This document shows positions 15,564 through 23,800 of a stretch of DNA of 64,000 nt, piece after piece. The position numbers were made by a program, and so were the translations under genes. Position 1 is the stretch's first letter; each line of letters begins with the position of its first letter. The notes under the pieces are model-generated. The model saw only the letters and a program-made list of their open reading frames with translations. It was not told the origin of the DNA and searched no databases. Origin of the DNA: UBA1181 sp045113275 (GTDB taxonomy: Bacteria; Bacteroidota; Bacteroidia; Bacteroidales; Paludibacteraceae); NCBI GenBank assembly GCA_045113275.1, contig JBGUIU010000058.1:83189-147188 (forward strand), given 5' to 3'.

Positions 15564-16373
15564 ATGAGCACAAACAAAAAAATCGAAGAGATCAGAGCAA
15601 TCCTTAACGACAGATTCAAAGGGCTCGAATTCCAGGAGGAAGGTCATAAATACAGCCTGAACGGTGTCAATCTTCCTTCCGTATCATCCATCGTGGAGAG
15701 ATTCTGCCATGAATTCGACGCTGAGAGTAAGGCGATAGGTGTAGCGAAAAGAGACGGCAAGAGCGTGGAGGAGATACTGAGGGAATGGAAGTATGAGAAC
15801 CTGAAGTCAACAATAACAGGAACACTGGTACATGAATTCGGTGAAAGCATGGCATGGATGAGGGACGGGAACCTTGACGGAATAACCGAAAGTTGCAAAT
15901 GCAAGTATGATAAGAAGCTCGGAACACTGATACCTACAAGAAAGAAAGAGGAGGCGATAGTGAGCTTCTTCAACGACATGCCAAAGAACTACAGATTCGT
16001 GACAGCTGAAGCAAGGGTTCATTCGCTTGCAGGCGATCTGAATCTGAAGAACCCGTACTGCGGTACATTCGACCTTCTGATACATTACGAGGGGAACGGA
16101 ATGGACGGACTGATTCTGTTTGACTATAAGAACAACAAGACCCTGACAAAGGATTATGCGAGAAACAAGAAAATCATGATGCTCCCTCCTTTCGACGATA
16201 TGTACGACGAGCCTCTTGGACACTACACAGTTCAGCAGAGCCTCTATCAGTTATGCATAGAGAGCGTAGGACTGAAAGTCATCGGAAGAAGGCTGGTCCA
16301 TGTAAAGGATGACGGGACATATCAGCTGTACAGACTGAACGACGTGACAGACAGACTTAAAAGAATTCTTTAA
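15564..16373 (+). CDS. PD-(D/E)XK superfamily nuclease, 269 aa
   Basis: A RecB/Cas4-like nuclease fold is indicated by TGTLVHEFGES (H90), a central acidic residue (E149 in VTAEARVHS), GTFDLLI (D170) and the core LILFDYKNNK (D187, K189). PD-(D/E)XK nucleases are among the conserved replication/recombination genes of crAss-like phages. It is followed after 25 nt by the SF2 helicase on the same strand; the pair could process DNA ends together, which is inference. It is transcribed opposite to the neighbouring late genes from the promoter at 15468-15498. Confidence 0.88.
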   Translation: MSTNKKIEEIRAILNDRFKGLEFQEEGHKYSLNGVNLPSVSSIVERFCHEFDAESKAIGVAKRDGKSVEEILREWKYENLKSTITGTLVHEFGESMAWMRDGNLDGITESCKCKYDKKLGTLIPTRKKEEAIVSFFNDMPKNYRFVTAEARVHSLAGDLNLKNPYCGTFDLLIHYEGNGMDGLILFDYKNNKTLTKDYARNKKIMMLPPFDDMYDEPLGHYTVQQSLYQLCIESVGLKVIGRRLVHVKDDGTYQLYRLNDVTDRLKRIL

Positions 16374-16398
16374 TCAAACAATAACAGAACATAAGAAA

Positions 16399-17514
16399 AT
16401 GCATTGCATAGTATTTGAATTGCCTACCGGATACGGGAAGTCGAAGGAGGCGCTTAAAAACATCATCAAGGGAACCAACGGAACGCTCATAGTGATCCCG
16501 ACCATCCTCATGATAGACAACTGGAAAGTAGAGATTGCAAAATGGGAGGATGAACTTGGTCTGTACTGCGAGAATTTTGAATTCTCTACATACAAGGGTC
16601 TTGATAAGATGTCAGGACGCACATTCGACACCATAATACTAGACGAATGCCATCATGTAACCGACAACAATATTCCTTATCTGGAGCAGATAATATGCGA
16701 TAAGAGAATCCTCCTTTCTGCCACGCTGAATAGAGACAAGAGGAAGATGATAAACGAACTGCTGAAGGGGAACAGGACGATGTTCGTGAAGAAATACCTG
16801 AATGATGCCACCAATGAAGGCAAACTTCCTGTACCTGAGATAATAAAGATACCTATGACACTCGACAATACGAAGAGAAACGTCACATACGTGTTCAATG
16901 AAAAGGGTACAAGTACAATGAAATTCAATTCATTCGAAGACAAAAGCAGGTTCAGATTCATGAAGAATAAGAATATCAGGATAGAGGTGGCCTGCACACA
17001 GAAAGAATATTACGACCAGATAAGCGAAAATATAGAATTCTTCAAAAACAATTATATGGAGGATGATACAAGGCCAAAATGGAAAAAAAACGTATGGCTT
17101 CACAAATCCATGCTCAGACTGAAATGGCTGGCTTCTCAGAAGAATAATATCATAAGCGAGATAATGGATAAGTTCAGTAACAAAAGAATGGTCCTGTTCC
17201 TGAACTCGATCGAAGACGTTGAACTATACGGGAACGAGATAACCTCAAAGAACAAAAGATCGAAGGAAGTGCTATCCGACTTCAATGATGGAAAGATAAA
17301 CTATGTATCCACATGCGAAATGCTCAACGAGGGAATAAACCTTGTCAACTGTCAAATAGGTGTATGGCAGAGACTAAACTCGTCAGAGACTATAACAGTA
17401 CAGAAGATAGGGCGAATACTGAGACACAAGGAACCTATATTGATATTCCCGTACTTTGAAAACACAAGGGAGGAAGAGATAGTTGACGGCATAACGGACA
17501 TGTTCGGTCAATAA
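16399..17514 (+). CDS. Superfamily 2 DEAD/DEAH-like helicase, 371 aa
   Basis: Motif I is LPTGYGKS (residues 8-15), motif II is LDECHH (81-86), motif III is LLSATLN (105-111), and motif VI is recognisable as QKIGRILRH near residue 350. The protein starts almost at motif I and is short for the superfamily, with a compact second RecA domain. It is probably a DNA helicase or translocase acting in replication or recombination, next to the PD-(D/E)XK nuclease. It ends before a bidirectional terminator shared with the convergent spanin-like gene. Confidence 0.9.
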   Translation: MHCIVFELPTGYGKSKEALKNIIKGTNGTLIVIPTILMIDNWKVEIAKWEDELGLYCENFEFSTYKGLDKMSGRTFDTIILDECHHVTDNNIPYLEQIICDKRILLSATLNRDKRKMINELLKGNRTMFVKKYLNDATNEGKLPVPEIIKIPMTLDNTKRNVTYVFNEKGTSTMKFNSFEDKSRFRFMKNKNIRIEVACTQKEYYDQISENIEFFKNNYMEDDTRPKWKKNVWLHKSMLRLKWLASQKNNIISEIMDKFSNKRMVLFLNSIEDVELYGNEITSKNKRSKEVLSDFNDGKINYVSTCEMLNEGINLVNCQIGVWQRLNSSETITVQKIGRILRHKEPILIFPYFENTREEEIVDGITDMFGQ

Positions 17515-17523
17515 CGAAAAATA

Positions 17524-17558
17524 AAAGGGGACGGAAATTCTTAAAAACCGCCCCCTTT
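17524..17558. terminator. Bidirectional terminator between convergent genes
   Basis: AAAGGGGACGG pairs with CCGCCCCCTTT (11 positions, one A-C mismatch) around a 13-nt A/T-rich loop. A 16-bp palindrome, CTTTCACATGTGAAAG, overlaps its right arm (17555-17570). Confidence 0.75.
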
Positions 17559-17586
17559 CACATGTGAAAGAATTGTATATATAGTT

Positions 17587-18234
17587 TTATTTCAATATCT
17601 GTATGTTCCTGTAACTCACATTCTCTATGTAAGGATTCTTTTCAACAACATCAGTCTCAACCACCTTCTGCTTTTTCTGAAATAATCTTCCTATCCATGT
17701 CTTCCTCGGAGCATCAACAGGAACCTTTTTAACGTGAGATGTAAGAACTGTCTGTGATTTAAACTTAGGAGATACAACTATTGTGCTTGGATATTCCATA
17801 CCTATCACAACCTCATACCATTCATCACCTATCACTGTATCGCAATCAACTACACTCCTGAATATTGTATCATTAAAAAACACTGTGTCAGTCTTCTCGA
17901 TCCTCTTCTCGATATACTGGAACTGGACCATATTCCTGTCCTTTATCTTCAGCGAATCCTTGGTCTTTCTCAGAAGCATTGATATGGAGTCCGTCATCAT
18001 ACCCATCTGTCTCATCGTGAACTCATGCTGGATCATTTCGTTCTGATAAGCCATGTTGTTTTTTCTTGATACGTCCAATTCAGCCATGGTGCTCTTCAAT
18101 TTAGAACCCATGATGCACAGCAACGCAATCAGAGCGATTATAACAACGGCCACAATACACGCAATAACCGATTTAATCTTCCCTGCAATCATCTTCAGCC
18201 TCCTTCCTGTCAGTCTTTTTTCCGGCATCGACAT
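17587..18234 (-). CDS. Single-pass membrane protein, spanin-like, 215 aa
   Basis: A basic N-terminus is followed by one strong transmembrane helix (about residues 22-42), a Met/Gln-rich coiled coil (46-100) and a periplasmic-type domain with DTVFFNDTIF and IGDEWYEVVIG. This is the build of an inner-membrane spanin or other lysis accessory protein. The gene overlaps the 3' end of the holin gene by 62 nt, which strengthens the lysis link. Starts at M1, M3 or M15 are all possible. No sequence family is named with certainty, so the role is inferred from topology and context. Confidence 0.65.
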   Translation of the reverse strand: MSMPEKRLTGRRLKMIAGKIKSVIACIVAVVIIALIALLCIMGSKLKSTMAELDVSRKNNMAYQNEMIQHEFTMRQMGMMTDSISMLLRKTKDSLKIKDRNMVQFQYIEKRIEKTDTVFFNDTIFRSVVDCDTVIGDEWYEVVIGMEYPSTIVVSPKFKSQTVLTSHVKKVPVDAPRKTWIGRLFQKKQKVVETDVVEKNPYIENVSYRNIQILK

Positions 18235-18700
18235 CGAATATCTCCTTTACCTTATCCTCATCCATATCAAGTTTCTTGGATATTTCGCCTATCATAAATT
18301 TCTTAAGCAGTTTTCCTACAAGGAAATCAGGTTTCAGAATCGTTATATTAGTAAGTATGCTCCACACTTCCGCAACAAGTATTATTGCTGTAAATCCTCT
18401 CATAATCCACATATTATCAAGCATGAGCGTCTTGTCTATAATCAGACCTATGAATATCAGAGAAACATAGCAGAGCATCTTGATTATGCTGTCCCTAAGT
18501 CTGCCACTTTCAAAATACTTTTTCTTCACATAGATGCTCACTACGCATCCGAACAGCATGTCTATGACAGATGCCACGAACACGAAGCAGAACAGCTCCT
18601 TCCCGTCCCCGATAAGAGTGAGAAGATATGTCATCATCGCACAGACCCATCCCCAGACGGTATCCAGCGGTTTCAATAGTTTATGAAATACATTCAACAT
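18173..18700 (-). CDS. Phage holin, holin_4_1-like, 175 aa
   Basis: Three to four hydrophobic helices (about residues 11-30, 36-56, 72-92 and 97-118) enclose the segment DMLFGCVVSIYVKKKYFESG, and a charged C-terminal tail follows. This agrees with the Bacteroides/Clostridium type phage holins (holin_4_1, toxin secretion/lysis), which form membrane holes to release endolysin. The ATG at 18700 is chosen because AGGAGG lies six bases upstream; the frame also has a TTG two codons earlier. It is the clearest Shine-Dalgarno site in the window. It overlaps the spanin-like gene. Confidence 0.85.
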   Translation of the reverse strand: MLNVFHKLLKPLDTVWGWVCAMMTYLLTLIGDGKELFCFVFVASVIDMLFGCVVSIYVKKKYFESGRLRDSIIKMLCYVSLIFIGLIIDKTLMLDNMWIMRGFTAIILVAEVWSILTNITILKPDFLVGKLLKKFMIGEISKKLDMDEDKVKEIFDVDAGKKTDRKEAEDDCRED

Positions 18701-18714
18701 AGCCAACCTCCTTT

Positions 18715-19173
18715 CTATCTCATTCCTACACTGTCATCATCCATCCTCCTGCTTCTCCTTCTTTTCCTCCTGTATGAAGCGGCTTCACTGTCATCCTCCT
18801 TGTTCGCATAACCTTCACGTCTGAGCTTCTCCCTGATCAGCTCCTTGTTCATGTCAAACCACTTCCTCGTCTCCCTCATCAGCTCATCATTGATGTCTTC
18901 ATCCTCGAAAGTCCTCTCGTAGAAATCCTCATCGTTGATTTCATCCGATCCGAAAGCCTCAAGTCTCGGCTGACCGTCCTTGTCACCGTTCCTGTAGAAG
19001 ATGGCTCCTGTGTTCTCAACAGGTCCCTTCCTGTCATCAAACTCGATCTTATCCTCAAGTTCACGATACTCCTTGTTTTTGCTGAGATCCTCCTCCGGAC
19101 TAGTCTCAGCCATGAGTTGCATTAATTCCATAAGCAACTCGTTTTGTCTTTTTCTTTTTTCCTTCTCGTCCAT
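18715..19173 (-). CDS. Highly charged protein of unknown function, 152 aa
   Basis: Acidic and helical throughout, ending in a dense basic cluster (YRRKRRRSRRMDDD). No known domain. It sits between the DUF192-like gene and the holin with gaps under 20 nt, so it is part of the tail/lysis operon. The basic end could bind nucleic acid or a virion partner; nothing in the sequence decides this. Confidence 0.7.
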   Translation of the reverse strand: MDEKEKRKRQNELLMELMQLMAETSPEEDLSKNKEYRELEDKIEFDDRKGPVENTGAIFYRNGDKDGQPRLEAFGSDEINDEDFYERTFEDEDINDELMRETRKWFDMNKELIREKLRREGYANKEDDSEAASYRRKRRRSRRMDDDSVGMR

Positions 19174-19190
19174 ATCTGTTTATTTTTTAA

Positions 19191-19772
19191 TTAGTTTTTA
19201 ACGTATTCAGGCTTCTGGACATCCTGTTTGTTGAAAACAGAAAATATCCATTTGCCCAGCTGCTCATATGCATCATCTATGTTCGGATCATCCTTGTGTG
19301 CGTTGATATACAGAACCTGGCTGATAAGGCTCTGAGTATGAGGCCTGCTAAGTATCCTCTCATTACCCTTCAATGCCATCTGCACGTCACCGTTCTCATC
19401 AAGGACGACCATGTCCCCGTCCTCCTGTACTACCTCAAGTATCTGCATGAACGAATCTATCTTCACCTTGTCAGTCGGAGGTATCTCAAGCACGGCATTG
19501 ACATCCTCAACGACAAAAGGCTCCTTGTCCATGGCTTCAGCCTGATACACGCCTATCACTCTCATGAGATTGTCCATCAGTACAATCGTCAGGTCAAACC
19601 CTGTGTTTTCCATCGTGAACGTAGTGGTTGTTGGAGAATCATATGCGAACAGCATACCCTCTCCTCCGCTGATATATGACCTTCCTGACAGACCTATCCT
19701 CTGCTCGTCCTCGAACTCAGCGACATCAACTATGTATTCGCTGCCTCCTATCTTTATCTTATACTTGTCCAT
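19191..19772 (-). CDS. DUF192-like domain protein, 193 aa
   Basis: Residues 15-80 show the DUF192 pattern: VAEFEDEQRIGLSGR, then GEGMLFAYD (37-45), TFTMENTGFDLTIVLMD (51-67) and RVIGVYQAE. DUF192 proteins are small, mostly secreted bacterial proteins of unknown function. The C-terminal 110 residues are not part of that family. The gene overlaps the 356-aa gene by 14 nt and lies directly behind the giant tail proteins. A structural or virion-associated role is therefore more likely than a metabolic one, but this is inference. Confidence 0.7.
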   Translation of the reverse strand: MDKYKIKIGGSEYIVDVAEFEDEQRIGLSGRSYISGGEGMLFAYDSPTTTTFTMENTGFDLTIVLMDNLMRVIGVYQAEAMDKEPFVVEDVNAVLEIPPTDKVKIDSFMQILEVVQEDGDMVVLDENGDVQMALKGNERILSRPHTQSLISQVLYINAHKDDPNIDDAYEQLGKWIFSVFNKQDVQKPEYVKN

Positions 19773-20829
19773 ATCCCTTCAATGATTTAATCAGACCTAT
19801 GTTATCTCTCGTATTGTTGAGGACCTCATCGACCAGAATCCTTCCGGCCTCTATCATATCATTCCTAGATCCTCTGCTCCTTAATGCAAGAAGCTCATCA
19901 GTCAACGCCTTCCTTAATATTATCTCTCCCCTCTCTATCTCAGCATGCTGCACTATCCTCTTGCCGTCATCCGTTATATTGCCGTCCGTCGGTTCATCAC
20001 TCTCAGATATCACCGGTATGCCCATCCTTGTCAAACCTGCGAAACTGTGATCAACTGCACCAAGATGGTTAGGCTCCTCGTGCAAAGCTCCGGAAGGTAT
20101 GACATTGTAGGACGAATCACTCACATTTGAAGTTGGATCGCTGTGTCCGTCAGGATTCTCAATACTCATTCCGTCCTCACCTACGGCTATGTTATGCCTT
20201 CTGCCTCTCAGATTGGATGATTGCATTGCCTCTCCAAGTCCGTTATTTGAAGCCATCGTCACATCATCACCCTCATTAAGTATTCCTTCAGCCATCCTTG
20301 CCTGGTTCTCTGCGGCTGTTCTTTCCGATTCATTCATCCTTCCTATGATGTTTCCTGTCACTCCGGATGCGGAAAGAACATTGTTCGCAAGCTGAACGGC
20401 TGTTCCAGCTATCGCTCCGTAACCGCCAAGCATCTTCAGGTTCTCGCCCATGCTGTTCACACTGTTCACGGCAGCCACCTCTTTGTCATGATTGTTGTAG
20501 TCCATGACTCTCTCCTGCACATTTCCGTATGATCCTGTCCTTGCAAGATTTCCAGAAATATCTATATTCCTTTCGTTCAGGTCATTGAGAAGCTTCTGGT
20601 CTGCATAACCTGACATGCCGGCAGTTGCAACGCCAGCCCCGTATGCTATCTTGCTGGCTCTGTCAAGACTATCAGCCCTAGCCTGCATATCCTCAGCAGT
20701 CATGGCATCCATTGATTCGCGCCTTGCCCGTCTGTTCGCCTCACGCTCCTCCTTGATTCTGGCACGCTCCTCAATCCTCTGCCTTTCCAGCTCCTTTTTT
20801 ATTTCTTCATTATATGTCCCATTTGCCAT
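19759..20829 (-). CDS. Internal virion-like protein, 356 aa
   Basis: The N-terminal 45 residues form a strongly charged helix (EEIKKELERQRIEERARIKEE). A Gly/Ala-rich, weakly hydrophobic central part (YGAGVATAGMSG, GGYGAIAGTAVQL) follows, then a C-terminal helical region. This combination resembles small ejected internal proteins of podophages. It follows the 1798-aa tail protein and overlaps the next gene by 14 nt. No family recognised. Confidence 0.65.
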   Translation of the reverse strand: MANGTYNEEIKKELERQRIEERARIKEEREANRRARRESMDAMTAEDMQARADSLDRASKIAYGAGVATAGMSGYADQKLLNDLNERNIDISGNLARTGSYGNVQERVMDYNNHDKEVAAVNSVNSMGENLKMLGGYGAIAGTAVQLANNVLSASGVTGNIIGRMNESERTAAENQARMAEGILNEGDDVTMASNNGLGEAMQSSNLRGRRHNIAVGEDGMSIENPDGHSDPTSNVSDSSYNVIPSGALHEEPNHLGAVDHSFAGLTRMGIPVISESDEPTDGNITDDGKRIVQHAEIERGEIILRKALTDELLALRSRGSRNDMIEAGRILVDEVLNNTRDNIGLIKSLKGYGQV

Positions 20830-20864
20830 GATGTATTCTGTTTTAGTATAATGATATGCATCTT

Positions 20865-23800
20865 CTAATTGAATGACGTGATCACGCTTCCTATCAATGC
20901 AAGCCTGTCACCTTTGTATCTGATTCTCGTCTTAATGTACGATCCCTTGATTCTGACTTCACCCCTGTTTCTCATCCATGAATCGTCACATATTATGCTT
21001 CCGTTTTCATTCTTGTAATGCAAATTTAATAAATCTTTTGGAATGAACAATTTTCCGATTTCAGGACGAGGCTCATCAACTACAGGATTAAGAGCTATGT
21101 TCAGTATAGGATGCCTTAAAACGCTGTCTCCGTTACCCTTTATTGAATCCCATCTAGGTTCATTCAGCCTGTACAGCACAATTGAAGGGTCCTGAACATA
21201 CCATATTCCGTTCTTGAACCAGCAGTTGCCTCTAAGCCTTGCCGTTCTTAGCCAAACATGGAACCTTCCACCTGTCGCACCTGACGCATCATATTCAGCA
21301 ACGGATGTATCAACATCCCTTCCGTCGATGCTGTATCTGACCATAGCCTTGTCAATATACATCTCCGTCCTTGCAGTATCCTCCGTCAGATCCTGGTCAT
21401 ACCACTCGCCTATCGGATTGGCCTTTACATGGACCTGCATGCCGTAAGTGTCAGTTACATGGTCGTAAGTTACCTCCGTTCCGGACAAACATTGGTAGTT
21501 CCTGCTGTCACCAGTCATCCTCTGATAGGAATCCTCGATCTCGTCGTATGTATCAACCCTTGAATAGAACAGCGGGAAAAGAACACTCTTGTCCGCAACA
21601 GGATAATTAGGCCTGTACGGCAGCATCTTCTGAGATACCGGAACATCGATGAAGCTGTTGTTTATGATATCGTGGTAGTTGCACTTATACAGATACTTGA
21701 CAGCCTCCTGCCTGAAGTACATATTGTGCAGATCACCATTGAACTCATACGGCTGCGCATTTATCGTATAATGAAAACTTTCAGGCTGGGTCTCGTTGGA
21801 CACGATAGTCATTCCTGAGAACGACACATCGGTTCCGACTGATGTAAGCACCTCTATCTCAAAAGGATGCTGTCTTCCATACCAGTATGCAGGCTTCAGT
21901 TTCTCGCTTATGTCTATTATTCCTGCATTTCCATGCTTCCAGAAGTCAGTTGCAAGAGGATAAGTCCATTCAAGCGTCCTGTTGCCGTCCTGATCCACAA
22001 CCTCTGTAGGATATCCGTTGACACAATCCTTGCTTGCAAACGCAAGAACCTGGTTGTAATACCCAGCATTGATCCTCATATACCTTCCAAGATTCCTTGC
22101 ATAATCCCTTAACGACACATCCTTCTTGTAATAGACATAGGATGCCTCGCTTTTGACATTCAAAAGGTACACTTTGTTCCTGTCAGGTCTTTCTGACAAA
22201 TAGTTTCCTTCCGAATCCTTCCTCCAGTCCTTCGCATCATCATCCCAGTACCCCATCCATGTAAGCACTCCGTCATTAAGAGTTAGCTGCTCTTCAACCG
22301 AAACATCGCTTCCCGGATCGACGAACTGGAGATAGTTGCCCATGTTGTCCCTGTTAAGAGATATCGTGCAATCACAGTACATCTTTCCGCTTTCAGAAGC
22401 CTTTCTGCACTTCTCCTCCTTTTCCGCATCAGTACCGGTCAGTTTGGACGGATACTCCATTCCTGAATCGGTGAATTCAGTGACAAGATTCTCCGACAGA
22501 TGCTTGACGCTCGGATGTATCACGACAGACGGATGATCAGATGACGAATCGAAAAGACTCGTGTCTGCAAATATGTAGTCATTATCCATCGTGGTCCACA
22601 ATTTTGCCACTTTCTTCGATACATTCCTGTCAAAACTGAAGTACATAAGGTCGATATTCTCAGAATAGGAAGGAACCCACGAATAGAATGTAATGAACTT
22701 GCCGAATTCCTCATTATAGCAGAGATTCCATACATTCTCCTCAAATCCTGTCAGATTATCATAGAACGTAAAAAGAACATCCTTCTTATATCTGACATAA
22801 TGAGTCTTCACATTACGTATTCCTATGACAGGAGTCAGCTCCCTCTCGGTAAGTGTGATGTTATCGTTCATGAACGGCTCAAGGCACATCTTCGTAATCA
22901 CCTTGAAAGACTTTCCGTTCACTGTCCATATGCATTTATTGACAGTATCAACCCCGTACAGACAGCCCGGATCGCTTTCCGAACCGTCACCTGTCAGTAT
23001 GATGCTGTCAGTCCACTGGCTTCCGTATGTCTCACTGATCATCTGCAGCTTCTCAGGAAGCACATCGCCTGTCCTTACAACCCTGTCCCCTATGGAAACA
23101 GTCTCGTTAATCGGAGCGTATGCTATTCCATGCTCAAACACGACGTACAGACCGCCTCCCCACGGGATTATCTTGGTAATTCCTCCGTAAGTGATAGGAT
23201 AGTCCCTGTAATTACCAGGCATGAAGTATCTGTACTTGTTTGAAAAGCCGTCCGTCGCATGAAGCTTGGAGTAAGCTATCCTCGTATTGAATACATTCTT
23301 GATATAAGGTATGTCAGGCTTCTCCATGTAGAACACATCCGAAAGACCTGACCTCAATCCGGGATTCATAACGAAAGATTCATTCCTTTTTCCCCTTCCG
23401 TCCCTTGTCATTGTAGAGAAAGGGAAGAATGAACGTGGATTCCCATACATTGAAGTCTCTTCAACGTATGAGTAATCGTCCGTTCTTATTATGTTTGCAG
23501 TAGAATATACAGTAAATGTAGCCCAGTGACCTATGCTTACCGCATTTATATCACCTGTATTCATCGCATTATCCACATCTTCAGTAGTCATTGCCGATAT
23601 AAGCCCTCCTGTAAGTGTATCGCCGATGGCTTTTCCCACATTCTTGAGCACACTTATACCTGTTTCCTCATCCTTGTGGTTGAGATTGTGCCAGTAATCA
23701 ATCCATGTCCTCTGATTTATAATCTTATCATTGATTGGATTACCTGAATCATTGAAGTTCCTCATCATTCTGACAGTTATCTGACTCACATAGCAGTCAC

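Noticed and set aside
17555..17570. 16-bp palindrome CTTTCACATGTGAAAG as an operator
   Set aside because: It overlaps the arm of a terminator between convergent genes, with no promoter nearby, so a regulatory role is not supported.
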